Assembly (NCBI RefSeq): GCF_019510245.1 | Contig: NZ_JAEKKT010000181.1 | Span: 85,866-149,865 of the forward strand | Source of the DNA: Streptomyces sp. | GTDB lineage: Bacteria; Actinomycetota; Actinomycetes; Streptomycetales; Streptomycetaceae | Length of the DNA: 64,000 nucleotides | Direction: 5' to 3' | Translations under genes and position numbers: made by a program | In this document: piece after piece, positions 32,527 through 41,800 of the stretch | Layout of the letters: every line of letters begins with the position of its first letter | Numbering within the stretch: position 1 is the first letter of the stretch | Notes under the pieces: generated by a model | Databases searched by the model: none | The model's input: the letters and a program-made list of their open reading frames with translations, nothing else | What the model was told of the DNA's origin: nothing

Positions 32527-35505
32527 TCAGGCTCCCGCCGTGATCCGCAGCCTGATCGTGCGGGCCTCGGGGCGCAGCGCGAACTCCGGCCACACGTCCG
32601 GTCCGCAGGCGCGTGAGCCGAGGCCGTGCTGGGCCGCGTCGATGATCAGGTGGCTGGTGGCGGACTCCGGGAGTTCGTAGGGGTGGGCGGCCCGCGCGAT
32701 CTGCTGCGGGGTGTGGCGGGCGAGGGTGAAGCCGGGGCGCCTGCCCCGGGTGTCGGGGAGGGCGTCGATGTGGAGCACCTCGGTGTCGCCGCTGGTGAGC
32801 GTGAGCCGGCGCAGCCGGGAGCGGTGGCCGGTCTCCTGGGGGCGCGCGTAGTCGACCGAGAGCTCCCGGACGCCGGCCGCGAACCGGCCGGTGCGGGCCG
32901 CGCGGAGGCTGTCGGGGTAGGACTCCAGCGGGCCCAGGCCGAACCACTCCGCGCCGTCCACGGGGGCCGTGCCGTCGGGCAGTTCGAAGCGGACCCCGAT
33001 CCGCGGCCACACCGTCGCCCAGCCGCGCGAGGGCTCGATCTCGACGCGCAGTTCCAGTTCGCCGTCCTCGACCGACCAGACCGACTCGACCGTCACCGAG
33101 AGCGCGGAGTCCGCCGCGGAGACCCGGTCGACGGTGCGCAGGGCGTCCGTGGCGTGCTCCACGCCGATCCGGCGGGTGACGAGGCGGTCGAGTCCGTCGC
33201 GGCGCCACAGGTCGGCGCTGGACACGTCGGCCGTGCTGTTGTCGCTGCCCTCCAGCCGGTCGGCGGTGCCCTCGTCGTTGTCGGTGGGTGCCCGGAACAG
33301 TTCCAGCCGGGGGCCGGTGACGGGGCGTCCGGCGAGGCGGGTGAGGGAGCCGCCGGTGAACTCGGCGATGCCGAGCGTGCGCGTTCCCCCGCCGGGCCGC
33401 CAGCCGGTCCGGGGCCGGACGGCGGGCACCGGCCGCCGTGCCGAGCAGTCCAGTTGGGCGGTGGCGATCTCGTGCCCCTCGGGAGCCCAGGCGGTGCCGG
33501 CGGCCAGTACGGCCTCGACGGTCAGCCAGGTCTCGGCGTCCGCCGCCACCTCGACCGGCGGCAGCGCCACCCGCTCCGACGCGCCCGCCGCCACGGCGGG
33601 GACCGCCAGCTCCCCCGCTGCCACGGGCGTTCCGTCGTGTTCGACGCGCCAGCGGAACCGCAGGTCGGAGGTGTCGGCCGAGTGCCGCAGGTTGGTGATG
33701 GCGAGCCCGTCGCCGTCGAAGGCGAACCGGATCGGCTGGACGACCGCCTTGAACTCGTGGAGGCCGGGCGTCGGCACGTCGTCGCTGAGCACCATCCCGT
33801 CCATCACGAAGTTGCCGTCGTGCACGACCTCGCCGAAGTCGCCGCCGTAGGCGTAGTACGGCGTCCCGTCGGGGGCGGTGGCCAGGATGCCGTGGTCGCG
33901 CCACTCCCAGACGAAGCCGCCGTGCAGCCGCGGGTGGCGGTGGACCAGGTCCTCGTACTGGTCGAGGGCGCCCGGCCCGTTGCCCATCGCGTGGGCGTAC
34001 TCGCAGAGCAGGAACGGCTTGGTGCGCTGCCGGGCACCCTGGGCCGGGGTGCAGCCCAGCAGCGGGGCGGTGGAGCCGTCGGTGCCGATCTGCTCGGTCT
34101 CCGGCACCGTCGAGTACATCCGGGAGTACACGTCGGTGTAGTCGCCGGTGTAGTCGCCCTCGTAGTGCACGGGACGCTCGGGGTCGCGGGCGTGCACCCA
34201 GGCGGACATGGCGGCGAGGTTGGCTCCGGTGCCGGCCTCGTTGCCGAGCGACCACATCACGACGGCGGGGTGGTTCTTGTCCCGCTCGACCGTGCGCTCG
34301 ATGCGGTCCAGGCAGGCCGCGCGCCAGGCCGGGTCGTCGGTCGGGTTGCCGGCCCAGCCGCCCTTCTCGAAGCCGTGGGTCTCCAGGTCGCACTCGAGGA
34401 CGACCCAGAAGCCGAGTTCGTCGGCGAGGTCGAGCAGCCGGGGGTGCGGCGGGTAGTGGCTGGTGCGGATGGCGTTCACGTTGAACCGCTTCATCCTGGC
34501 CAGGTCGGCGCGGGCGTGCGCCTCGTCGAAGACCCGGCCGCGCTCGGGGTGGGCCTCGTGCCGGTTCATGCCGTGGAAGACGACCTTGCGGCCGTTGACC
34601 AGGAACCGGTCGCCGCGGATCTCGACCGTGCGGAAGCCGGCCCGCAGGGCGATGCTCTCGCCGGCCGAGGACACGGTGACGTCGTACAGCCGGGGCAGTT
34701 CGGCCGACCACGGCTCCACCTCCGGGATGTCCACGGGCGCCACGTCGGCCGCCGTCTCCCAGACCTGTTCCACGCCCAGTTCGGGGATGCGCAGGGTGAC
34801 CGGGAACGCGGCCGCGTCGGCGGTGACCTCCGTCTCGACGCGCCCGCGCCCGTGGTCGTAGCCGGTGCGCAGCCAGACGTCCTCGATGCCCCCGGCGGGG
34901 CGCACGAGCAGGGTGACGTCCCGGAAGATGCCCGGCAGCCACCACTGGTCCTGGTCCTCCAGGTAGCTGGCGGCCGACCACTGGTGCACGCGGACGGCGA
35001 CGACGTTGTCGCCGGGGCGCACGGCGGAGGTGACGTCGAACTCGTGGGCGAGCCGGCTGCCGCTCGCGCTGCCGATCTCGACGCCGTTCACCCACACCTT
35101 GAACAGCGACTCGACGCCGTCGAACCGCAGGACGACCCGCTCGGCGTCCGGCCGGCCGGCGGGGAGGTCGAAGTGGCGGCGGTAGTCACCGGTGGGGTTC
35201 TCGTCGGGGACGTGCGGCGGGTCGATCGGGAACGGGAACTGGATGTTCGTGTACGCCGGCCGGCCATGGGCGCCGTCGCCCTCCAGCACCCAGTGCGCGG
35301 GTACCGGGATGCTGTCCCAGCCCCGGTCGTCGAAGTCCTCGGCGGTGAACTCCTCGGCCACGGCCGCCGTGGGCGACAGCCGGAAGCGCCAGGGGCCGTT
35401 CAGCGACAGGGACGGGGCGTCGGAGTGCAGCCAGGAGCGGGCCGGGCGCAGGGCACCGTGCCAGGGGGCGGGGTCCGATACGTATGCGGTGGGCTCGGAG
35501 GACAA
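32527..35505 (-). CDS. GH2 beta-galactosidase
   Basis: A 992-residue LacZ-type glycosidase, probably cytoplasmic (no signal peptide). In order: an N-terminal sugar-binding jelly roll (SLNGPWRFRLSPT, PAHWVLEGDG), Ig-like domains, a TIM barrel, and a C-terminal beta-gal small-chain domain. The acid/base is Glu423 in VMWSLGNEAGTG; the nucleophile is Glu502 in LLCEYAHAMGN. The open frame goes back to an ATG at 35634 through a REP-like repeat, but homology begins near residue 1 of the frame starting at TTG 35503-35505, which I prefer. It is the last gene of the LacI-controlled glycoside cluster, 136 bases after the GH38 gene. Lactose is not necessarily the natural substrate. Confidence 0.88.
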   Translation of the reverse strand: MSSEPTAYVSDPAPWHGALRPARSWLHSDAPSLSLNGPWRFRLSPTAAVAEEFTAEDFDDRGWDSIPVPAHWVLEGDGAHGRPAYTNIQFPFPIDPPHVPDENPTGDYRRHFDLPAGRPDAERVVLRFDGVESLFKVWVNGVEIGSASGSRLAHEFDVTSAVRPGDNVVAVRVHQWSAASYLEDQDQWWLPGIFRDVTLLVRPAGGIEDVWLRTGYDHGRGRVETEVTADAAAFPVTLRIPELGVEQVWETAADVAPVDIPEVEPWSAELPRLYDVTVSSAGESIALRAGFRTVEIRGDRFLVNGRKVVFHGMNRHEAHPERGRVFDEAHARADLARMKRFNVNAIRTSHYPPHPRLLDLADELGFWVVLECDLETHGFEKGGWAGNPTDDPAWRAACLDRIERTVERDKNHPAVVMWSLGNEAGTGANLAAMSAWVHARDPERPVHYEGDYTGDYTDVYSRMYSTVPETEQIGTDGSTAPLLGCTPAQGARQRTKPFLLCEYAHAMGNGPGALDQYEDLVHRHPRLHGGFVWEWRDHGILATAPDGTPYYAYGGDFGEVVHDGNFVMDGMVLSDDVPTPGLHEFKAVVQPIRFAFDGDGLAITNLRHSADTSDLRFRWRVEHDGTPVAAGELAVPAVAAGASERVALPPVEVAADAETWLTVEAVLAAGTAWAPEGHEIATAQLDCSARRPVPAVRPRTGWRPGGGTRTLGIAEFTGGSLTRLAGRPVTGPRLELFRAPTDNDEGTADRLEGSDNSTADVSSADLWRRDGLDRLVTRRIGVEHATDALRTVDRVSAADSALSVTVESVWSVEDGELELRVEIEPSRGWATVWPRIGVRFELPDGTAPVDGAEWFGLGPLESYPDSLRAARTGRFAAGVRELSVDYARPQETGHRSRLRRLTLTSGDTEVLHIDALPDTRGRRPGFTLARHTPQQIARAAHPYELPESATSHLIIDAAQHGLGSRACGPDVWPEFALRPEARTIRLRITAGA

Positions 35506-35530
35506 GACGTCACAACTTTCTCGAGGACGG

Positions 35531-35612
35531 GCGCCCCGAAGGGGCGCTGGGGGTACCCCCGGCCGAAGGCTGGGGGAGGAACTGCGCGACCAGCCACCAC
35601 GGCGCGGCAGCC
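35531..35612 (+). repeat. REP-like dispersed repeat, copy 5 (long form), inside the glycosidase operon
   Basis: GGGCGCTGGGGGTACCCCC, GGCCGAAGGCTGGGGG and GAACTGCGCGACCAGCC follow one another between the GH38 stop and the GH2 start. The palindromes could fold in the operon message and lower GH2 expression. Confidence 0.8.
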
Positions 35613-35641
35613 GACAGACGGCGGACGGGCACATCGCGGCC

Positions 35642-38383
35642 CTACCAGCGGAGCGCCCCGCGGAGGACTACCGTGCGGATCTCCCAGGGACCGAGGTCGA
35701 GTTCGAGCCCGTTGCGGACCGGTTCGGGGGCGATCGGGCGGCCGAGCAGGTCGACGGTGGTGGCCTCGGCGAAGGCGCCGGTCACGCGGACGGCCGTCGC
35801 GGTGTCCCGCATCGCGGCCAGCCGGAGTTCGGTGCCGGGTCCGTGCTCGGAGTCGGTGATCCGGCGGATGCTCGACACGTACACGTCCCGGCCGTCGACC
35901 TGGACGCCGGCCGCGTCCGGGGGCAGCGGGGCGCCGCCGGGTGCGGTGCCGCGGGTGACCAGGGCGTCGTTGCGGAACTCCTCGGCGAGGGCGACCGCGT
36001 TCGCGCCCGGCCGGCCGGCCGCCCGGGGCAGCACGGCGAACCGGTTCTCGATGCGGATGCCCAGGTCCTGGGCGCCCGGGGCGGGGATCTCGCTCGCGGC
36101 GGGTTCGTCGCGCAGGGGGTGGATGTTGACGCTGATGGAGCCGATGGCGCGCAGCAGGGTGAGGGCGAGGGCGGAGCCGTCGTCGACGAGTTCGTACTCG
36201 GCGGAGTGGTCGAGCAGGACGGTGGCCGGGCCCGCCGACACGAAGGTGCTCGCCGGGAAGGTGGGGAGGGGGTACTCGCCCCAGCCGCCCTCGGCGGTCA
36301 GGCCGCGCTCGGTGACGGCGAACTGGCCGGCCGACGCGGACGTGGTGACGGGCAGCGGCAGCGGGACGTGCAGGCGCAGCCGGTGGTCGGCCGACCGGTT
36401 CAGGAACGACGTGGAGATCCGGACGAAGGGCTCGCCCGCGCGGACCTCCACCAGCATGTCCACGGGGGTCGGGACGGTACGCCCCGCGCGGCGGTCGCGG
36501 TCGCCGTCGGCGAGTGCCTCCGGCCACTCGTAGACGCGGGTGACGCGCAACCGGGCCCGCAGCGGGCCGCTTTCGAGGAGTTCGACGCCGATCCGGACCG
36601 GCTCGGAGACGAGGACGTCGTGGGCCGGAGGGGCGTAGTTGTAGCTGTCGCCGCGGTCGCCGCCGTCCACCAGGCGGCCGACACCGGTCAGGACGGTGCC
36701 GTCGGCACCGGTCACGTCCAGGGTGCCGTCGGCGGTCACGGCGACCTCGACCAGGCCGTTGGAGAGGGTGTCCGCCGTCGCCGTCGCGGGCCGCAGCTCC
36801 GGGGCGGCGGGCGGCCCGTCGGCCGCCTCGACCCGGAAGGCGGCGAGTCCGGTGGCCGGGACGGGCACGGCCACCAGCGCGGTGGCGCGGGCCTGGGCGA
36901 GGGTCCGCACCCGCCACTCCCCCTGGTGCGCGGCGGCCGCGGCGGCGACCTCGCCGCGCAGGGTCATCAGGTCGAAGGGGCCGTCCGGGACCTCGGCGAG
37001 GTGGAAGACCAGGGAGTTCGGGGTGAGTTCGTAGCCGTCGATCAGCAGGCCGAACAGCTCGCGGCGGTGGATGCGGCGCAGCACGCGTTCCAGCTGGGAG
37101 GCGTCGAGCCGCTCGTCGCTGAGGACGGTCGGGGCCCGGGAGACCAGCTGGACGGGGTGCGCCGTGCCGTCGGCGGTGGTCGCGACCGGTGTGCTGCCCT
37201 CCGGCGCGGCGACCACGTCCACCTCGACCAGTGCGGTCCGGGGCGACGGCAGCGGGTTGGCGACCAGGTAGGCGTCGCCCGGCACCCGGGCGGCGGGCTC
37301 GGCGAGGGCCGCGTCCCGGACGGCGCGGGCGGTCTGCGCGGCCTCCGCGAGCCGGGCCGCGACCTGGTCGCAGGTCTCGTCGGTGCCGGAGCCGACCACG
37401 GAGTCGTGCGCCGTCGACTCGATGATCTTGTGCCAGGCGAGGGCGAGGAAGGCGGAGTCGTCGCGGCCGGACCACAGGGCGTTCAACCGCTCGGCGTGGT
37501 CGACGGTCCGCTCGGCGGCGGCCATCCGCTGCTTGAGTCCGAGCCGGACCGACAGGACGCCCGGGAGGATGTTGCCCCGTACGTGACTGCGCAGCTCACC
37601 GGTGACGACGGTGGTCACCTCGTCCCGTACGTGCCCGCGGATGTACTCGTCGAGGGTGGCGACGGTGATCGGCCGCTCCTCGCCGGAGGCCCTGCGCAGC
37701 CAGTCCGCCAGCCGCGGGTCGGGCGCGTTGTGGTCGGTGCCGGCCATGGCGAGCACCGGGTCGGCGCCCCACCGCCCGGCCGTCATCCCGGCGTACTCGG
37801 CGAGCGCGCTGCGGATCCGGTCCGGTACCAGCAGGACGTCGAGGCCGTTGTCGTACCCGTCGAAGAGGAACTCGGTGCGCACCTCGGAGCCGTCGGGCGC
37901 GCGCCAGCGGAAGGCGTGCCCGTCGACCGTGCCGGGTACCCCGCGCCACAGCGCCGCGTGCTCGATGCCGGCGCGGGCCAGGATCTGCGGCATCTGCGCG
38001 ATGTGGCCGAACATGTCCGGCAGATAGCCGACCGGCATCGCGCCGCCGAGCCGTTCGGCGGCCGCCCAGCCCATCTGGAGGTTGCGGACGACGGTCTCGC
38101 CGGAGCAGAGGAACTCGTCGAGCAGGACCAGCCACGGCCCGACGGCCAGCCGGCCCTCGCGGACCAGGGCGGCGACCCGGTCGCGGTTCTCGGGCCGCAT
38201 CTCCAGGTAGTCCTCGACGGCGGCCATCTGCCCGTCGACGGTGAACCGGAAGTCCGGGTCCGCCTCGGCCGTCTCCAGCACGGTGTCCAGGGCGGTGACG
38301 AGCCGGTGCCGGAACACCTGGAACGGCTCGTACCACTCGCGGTCCCAGTGGAAGTGGGGCACGAAGACTGCCGGGTTGGGCAT
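35642..38383 (-). CDS. GH38 alpha-mannosidase
   Basis: A 913-residue retaining alpha-mannosidase-family enzyme. The N-terminal catalytic barrel has the Zn-binding HFHWDREWY motif (residues ~10-18) and the nucleophile Asp123 in GYLPDMFGHIAQMPQIL. A further Zn ligand is probably in KIIESTAHDSVVGSGTDETC. The C-terminal beta-rich domains run to EIRTVVLRGALRW. There is no signal peptide, so it should act on imported oligosaccharides. ATG 38381-38383 is chosen because homology starts there. It follows the two sugar permeases by 29 bases and precedes the GH2 gene, pointing to breakdown of a mannose- and galactose-containing glycoside. Confidence 0.88.
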   Translation of the reverse strand: MPNPAVFVPHFHWDREWYEPFQVFRHRLVTALDTVLETAEADPDFRFTVDGQMAAVEDYLEMRPENRDRVAALVREGRLAVGPWLVLLDEFLCSGETVVRNLQMGWAAAERLGGAMPVGYLPDMFGHIAQMPQILARAGIEHAALWRGVPGTVDGHAFRWRAPDGSEVRTEFLFDGYDNGLDVLLVPDRIRSALAEYAGMTAGRWGADPVLAMAGTDHNAPDPRLADWLRRASGEERPITVATLDEYIRGHVRDEVTTVVTGELRSHVRGNILPGVLSVRLGLKQRMAAAERTVDHAERLNALWSGRDDSAFLALAWHKIIESTAHDSVVGSGTDETCDQVAARLAEAAQTARAVRDAALAEPAARVPGDAYLVANPLPSPRTALVEVDVVAAPEGSTPVATTADGTAHPVQLVSRAPTVLSDERLDASQLERVLRRIHRRELFGLLIDGYELTPNSLVFHLAEVPDGPFDLMTLRGEVAAAAAAHQGEWRVRTLAQARATALVAVPVPATGLAAFRVEAADGPPAAPELRPATATADTLSNGLVEVAVTADGTLDVTGADGTVLTGVGRLVDGGDRGDSYNYAPPAHDVLVSEPVRIGVELLESGPLRARLRVTRVYEWPEALADGDRDRRAGRTVPTPVDMLVEVRAGEPFVRISTSFLNRSADHRLRLHVPLPLPVTTSASAGQFAVTERGLTAEGGWGEYPLPTFPASTFVSAGPATVLLDHSAEYELVDDGSALALTLLRAIGSISVNIHPLRDEPAASEIPAPGAQDLGIRIENRFAVLPRAAGRPGANAVALAEEFRNDALVTRGTAPGGAPLPPDAAGVQVDGRDVYVSSIRRITDSEHGPGTELRLAAMRDTATAVRVTGAFAEATTVDLLGRPIAPEPVRNGLELDLGPWEIRTVVLRGALRW

Positions 38384-38412
38384 GGCGGGGAACACCTTCT
38401 GTGCGTGGGGGG

Positions 38413-39270
38413 TCACTTGAGCGAGCCGGCGGCGAGGCCGGTGCGCCAGAACCGCTGGAGGAGGATGAAGACGACGATCACCGGCAGGATCGACACCAGC
38501 GAGCCGGTGATGATGGACTCCTGGAGCAGCGGGGAGCGGGCGGTCTGGCCGTTCCACTCGTACAGGCCGAGGGTGATCGGGAAGAGGGACTCCTTCTGGA
38601 GCATCACCATCGGCAGGAAGAAGTTGTTCCAGATGGCCACGAACTGGAACAGGAAGATGGTCACCAGGGCCGGTGTCATCAGCCGGAACGCCACCGAGAA
38701 GAACGTGCGGAACTCGCCGGCGCCGTCCAGCCGCGCCGACTCGATCAGCTCCTGCGGCACCGAGGCGTTCGCGAAGATCCGGGCGAGGTAGACGCCGAAC
38801 GGGCTGACGATGCTGGGCAGGAACACCGCCAGGTAGGTGTTGACGAGCCCGGTCGCCGAGAACAGCAGGAACAGCGGCAGGGCGAGCGCGGTGGTGGGCA
38901 CCAGGACGCCGCCGAGGATGACGGAGAACAGGAACTCCCGGCCGCGGAAGGTGAACTTGGCGAGGGCGTAGCCGCACAGCGCGGAGATCAGGGTCCCCAC
39001 GGCCGCGCCCAGCACCGCGTACAGGACGGTGTTGAGGGCCCAGCGGCCGAAGACGCCGCCGCTGCGGGTGAACAGGGTGTGCAGGTTGTCGAACAGGTTG
39101 AAGTGCGAGAACGCCAGTCCGTTGGTGGCGGCGAGGTCGCCCTGCGGCTTGGTCGCCGCGACGACCAGGAAGTACACCGGCAGCAGGAAGTAGACGGCCA
39201 GGAGCAGCATCAGCCCCATGGCGGCCGTACGGCTGACCCGGCTTTCGCGGTCGGTGGTCGAGTTGCTCAC
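38413..39270 (-). CDS. carbohydrate ABC importer permease (CUT1, MalG type)
   Basis: A 285-residue inner-membrane permease with six predicted helices (AAMGLMLLLAVYFLLPVYFL at the start, LVPTTALALPLFLLFSATGL). The EAA coupling loop is ELIESARLDGAGEFRTFFSV, followed by LMTPALVTIFLFQFVAIWNN. It starts at GTG 39268-39270, which overlaps the stop of the partner permease (GTGA), showing tight translational coupling. A longer frame extends upstream over the partner gene and is ignored. Confidence 0.88.
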   Translation of the reverse strand: MSNSTTDRESRVSRTAAMGLMLLLAVYFLLPVYFLVVAATKPQGDLAATNGLAFSHFNLFDNLHTLFTRSGGVFGRWALNTVLYAVLGAAVGTLISALCGYALAKFTFRGREFLFSVILGGVLVPTTALALPLFLLFSATGLVNTYLAVFLPSIVSPFGVYLARIFANASVPQELIESARLDGAGEFRTFFSVAFRLMTPALVTIFLFQFVAIWNNFFLPMVMLQKESLFPITLGLYEWNGQTARSPLLQESIITGSLVSILPVIVVFILLQRFWRTGLAAGSLK

Positions 39271-40214
39271 AGTCCGGCCTTCTTCGAGGTCAGTCGCATG
39301 AACCCGAAGCTCAAGACGAAGGTGATGACGGCGATGACCACCGAGATGGCCGCGGCCTGCTGATAGTTGTTCCCGGAGGCCACCGTGTAGGCGAGCATGT
39401 TCGGCGTGAACGTGCTGGAGATGTTCGAGGAGATCTGCCGCAGCACGGCCGGCTCGGCGTACAGCTGGAGGGTGCCGATGATCGAGAAGACGGTGGTCAG
39501 CACGATCGACGGGGCGATGATCGGCACCTTGACCCGCCAGGCGATGGTCCAGTTGGAGGCGCCGTCGAGCTTCGCGGCCTCGTAGAGCTCCTGCGGGATC
39601 GACTGCAGCGCCGAGAACATGATCAGCATGTTGTAGCCGGTCCACAGCCAGGTGGAGACGTTCGCGGCCGACCAGAGCACCGCGCCCGGGCCGAGGAAGT
39701 CGGGGTGCAGCCCGATGCCGTTCAGCAGGTCGACGACCGGGCTGAGCTGGGGCGAGTACAGGTACGACCACATGATGGCGGCGATCACGCCCGGTACCGC
39801 GTACGGCATGAACGCCACGACGCGGAAGAACCCCTTGCCCTTCAGCAGGGGCGTGTCGAGGAGCAGCGCGATGATCAGCGCCACGAACAGCATGACCGGC
39901 ACCTGCACGACGCCGAACAGCCCGATGCGGCCGATGCTGGACCAGAACTCGGTGTTCCGGAGCACCTGCCCGTACTGCTCCAGTCCTCCGAAGGCCGTGT
40001 ACGACGTCCCGTACTGGCCGCCGGAGCGGCGCACCACGCGGAAGCTCTGCCAGAGGGCGTAGCCGACCGGCACCAGGTAGAAGAGCAGGAACGGCAGGAA
40101 GAACGGGGTCACGAAGGCGGCGACGGTGCCCGCCCGGGGGCCGCCGCCGTTCGGGCGACGGCGGTTCCCGGGCGTGGTCCGCCCCGCGGCCGGACGGGTT
40201 GCGAGGTCGGTCAT
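39267..40214 (-). CDS. carbohydrate ABC importer permease (CUT1, MalF type)
   Basis: A 315-residue membrane protein and partner of the MalG-type permease. After a basic Pro/Gly-rich N-terminus come helices starting VAAFVTPFFLPFLLFYLVPV. The EAA loop is ELYEAAKLDGASNWTIAWRV. It follows the binding-protein gene by seven bases. No ATPase gene is nearby; Streptomyces CUT1 importers commonly share the MsiK ATPase encoded elsewhere, which is assumed here. Confidence 0.88.
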   Translation of the reverse strand: MTDLATRPAAGRTTPGNRRRPNGGGPRAGTVAAFVTPFFLPFLLFYLVPVGYALWQSFRVVRRSGGQYGTSYTAFGGLEQYGQVLRNTEFWSSIGRIGLFGVVQVPVMLFVALIIALLLDTPLLKGKGFFRVVAFMPYAVPGVIAAIMWSYLYSPQLSPVVDLLNGIGLHPDFLGPGAVLWSAANVSTWLWTGYNMLIMFSALQSIPQELYEAAKLDGASNWTIAWRVKVPIIAPSIVLTTVFSIIGTLQLYAEPAVLRQISSNISSTFTPNMLAYTVASGNNYQQAAAISVVIAVITFVLSFGFMRLTSKKAGL

Positions 40215-40221
40215 ACCGAGG

Positions 40222-41556
40222 TCACTTGCCCGCCGTCGCCGGGATCGCCTGGTCCTTCATCGACTTCAGCGCGGCCGCCTGGGCCGTCGCGAGCGCGTCG
40301 GTGAGGGTGCCGCCGCCGGCCGCGGCCTTGGCCATCGCGTCCTGGAGGGCCAGGTTCACGGTCTTCTGGGTGGGACCCCAGGCGAAACTGGTGTCGATCT
40401 TCTTGGAGGCGTCGGCGAAGACGTCGAAGATCTTCTGGTTGCCGTAGTACGGCACGCCCTGCTTCAGTGCGGGCAGGTCCAGCCCGGCGGTGGCCGCCGG
40501 GTAGAGGCCGCCCAGCTTGTTCTCCATCGCGAGGGCGTCCGGGTCGGTGTTCAGCCAGGTGTTGAACTCCACCGACTCGTAGAGGTGCTTGCTGCCCTTC
40601 ATGAAGGCGACGGTCGAGCCGCCCCAGTCACCGGAGGAGCCGTTCGCGCCCCACGTCGGCATCGGGACGATGGTCCACTTCCCGGCCTGCTTGGGCAGGT
40701 TGTCGCGGAACATGCTGTAACCCCAGGCGGCGCCCACGTAGGTGGCGAGCTGGTCCTTCTGGTACGCCGCGTACATCTGGGTGGAGCCGTGGGCGAGGTC
40801 GGTGCGCACGACCTTCTCGGAGATCAGCTTCTGCCAGTAGTCCGTGACCTGCTTGCTCTGCGCCGAGTCGACGGAGACCTGCCACTTGTCGCCGGAGTAG
40901 CCGTACATCTTGGCGTCGTTCTGCCAGAGGAGCCCGTTGAACCACTCGGCGTTGTTCGGGTCGAAGAACGTGATGTCGAGGTTCGGGTCCGCCTTGTGCA
41001 GCTTCTCGGCGGCCGTCGCGTACTCGTCCCAGGTCGTGGGGACGGCGACGTCGTACTTCTTGAAGAGGTCGCCGCGGACGTAGAGCGCCATCGGGCCGGT
41101 GTCCTGCGGGATCGCGAAGACGCCGGTGTCACCGAAGCTGGTCTGCGACCAGGTCCACGGCACGAACTTCGACTTGGCCGCGCCGGCCGCCTTGCAGGCC
41201 GAGGCGTCCACGAAGGCGCTCTGGGTGCGCAGGTTGGGCAGTTCGTCGTAGCCGACCTGGGCGAGGTCCGGGGCCTTGTCCGCCTTGAGGGCGTTGCCGA
41301 GGGTGCCGTACTGGTCGTTGGAGATGTTCTTCGTCTCGACCTGGATGTCCGGGTGCTTCTTGTTCCACAGGGCGACGACCTTGTCCATGCCCGGAACGGT
41401 GTTCCAGTACTGGAGGGTGACCTTGCCCTTCGCGGGCTCGCAGGAGGACGCGGACGCGTTGTCCGACGAACCGGACGAGGAACACCCGGCGAGTACGACC
41501 ATGCCCGCGGTCGCGGCTGCTGCGGCGAGGCGGGTGCGCGTGGCTGTGCTTCTCAT
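40222..41556 (-). CDS. sugar-binding lipoprotein of the CUT1 importer
   Basis: A 444-residue extracytoplasmic solute-binding protein of family 1. The signal peptide ends at VVLAGC, with the lipidated Cys at residue 25, followed by a Ser-rich linker. The body has KVTLQYWNTVPGMDKVVALW and the DLAQVGYDELPNL stretch typical of sugar binders. It is the first gene of the operon (binding protein, two permeases, GH38, GH2). Three tandem operator-like sites lie 92-129 bases upstream, between it and the divergent LacI gene. Confidence 0.88.
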   Translation of the reverse strand: MRSTATRTRLAAAAATAGMVVLAGCSSSGSSDNASASSCEPAKGKVTLQYWNTVPGMDKVVALWNKKHPDIQVETKNISNDQYGTLGNALKADKAPDLAQVGYDELPNLRTQSAFVDASACKAAGAAKSKFVPWTWSQTSFGDTGVFAIPQDTGPMALYVRGDLFKKYDVAVPTTWDEYATAAEKLHKADPNLDITFFDPNNAEWFNGLLWQNDAKMYGYSGDKWQVSVDSAQSKQVTDYWQKLISEKVVRTDLAHGSTQMYAAYQKDQLATYVGAAWGYSMFRDNLPKQAGKWTIVPMPTWGANGSSGDWGGSTVAFMKGSKHLYESVEFNTWLNTDPDALAMENKLGGLYPAATAGLDLPALKQGVPYYGNQKIFDVFADASKKIDTSFAWGPTQKTVNLALQDAMAKAAAGGGTLTDALATAQAAALKSMKDQAIPATAGK

Positions 41557-41647
41557 GTCTTCCGTTCCAGAGAACGCCTGGCCGCGAGGCCCAGGCGGGT
41601 CGACGTTGACACCTGGAGGCGGATGCCTTCTGGTTGGAATGGGGTTC

Positions 41648-41685
41648 CGTGAGCGGTAACGTGAGCGCTCACGGGAGCGGTAACG
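41648..41685. promoter_or_regulatory. three overlapping LacI-type operator sites
   Basis: The centre is a perfect palindrome CGTGAGCGCTCACG (41660-41673). Flanking it, exactly 12 bases away on each side, are related 14-mers CGTGAGCGGTAACG (41648-41661) and CGGGAGCGGTAACG (41672-41685). The array lies between the sugar-binding-protein gene and the LacI gene, as expected for their shared control. Confidence 0.8.
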
Positions 41686-41800
41686 GGAAGTGATTGGGAG
41701 TGTGGGCTTCCAGACGGCTGAGTGTCAAGGTTTCTGTGCACCGGGGCATACTCGGTGTCCCTGCGACGCTGGCGCGTCGGCAATTACGCGGAGGTGAGTG

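Noticed and set aside
32527..35634. GH2 gene with a start at the far upstream ATG (1035 residues)
   Set aside because: The extra 43 residues are a translation of the REP-like repeat and lack homology; the TTG at 35505 fits the family start.
35192..38791. A 1199-codon open frame on the plus strand across the GH38/GH2 genes
   Set aside because: Antisense to two well-supported glycosidases; low-complexity composition and no recognisable domain.
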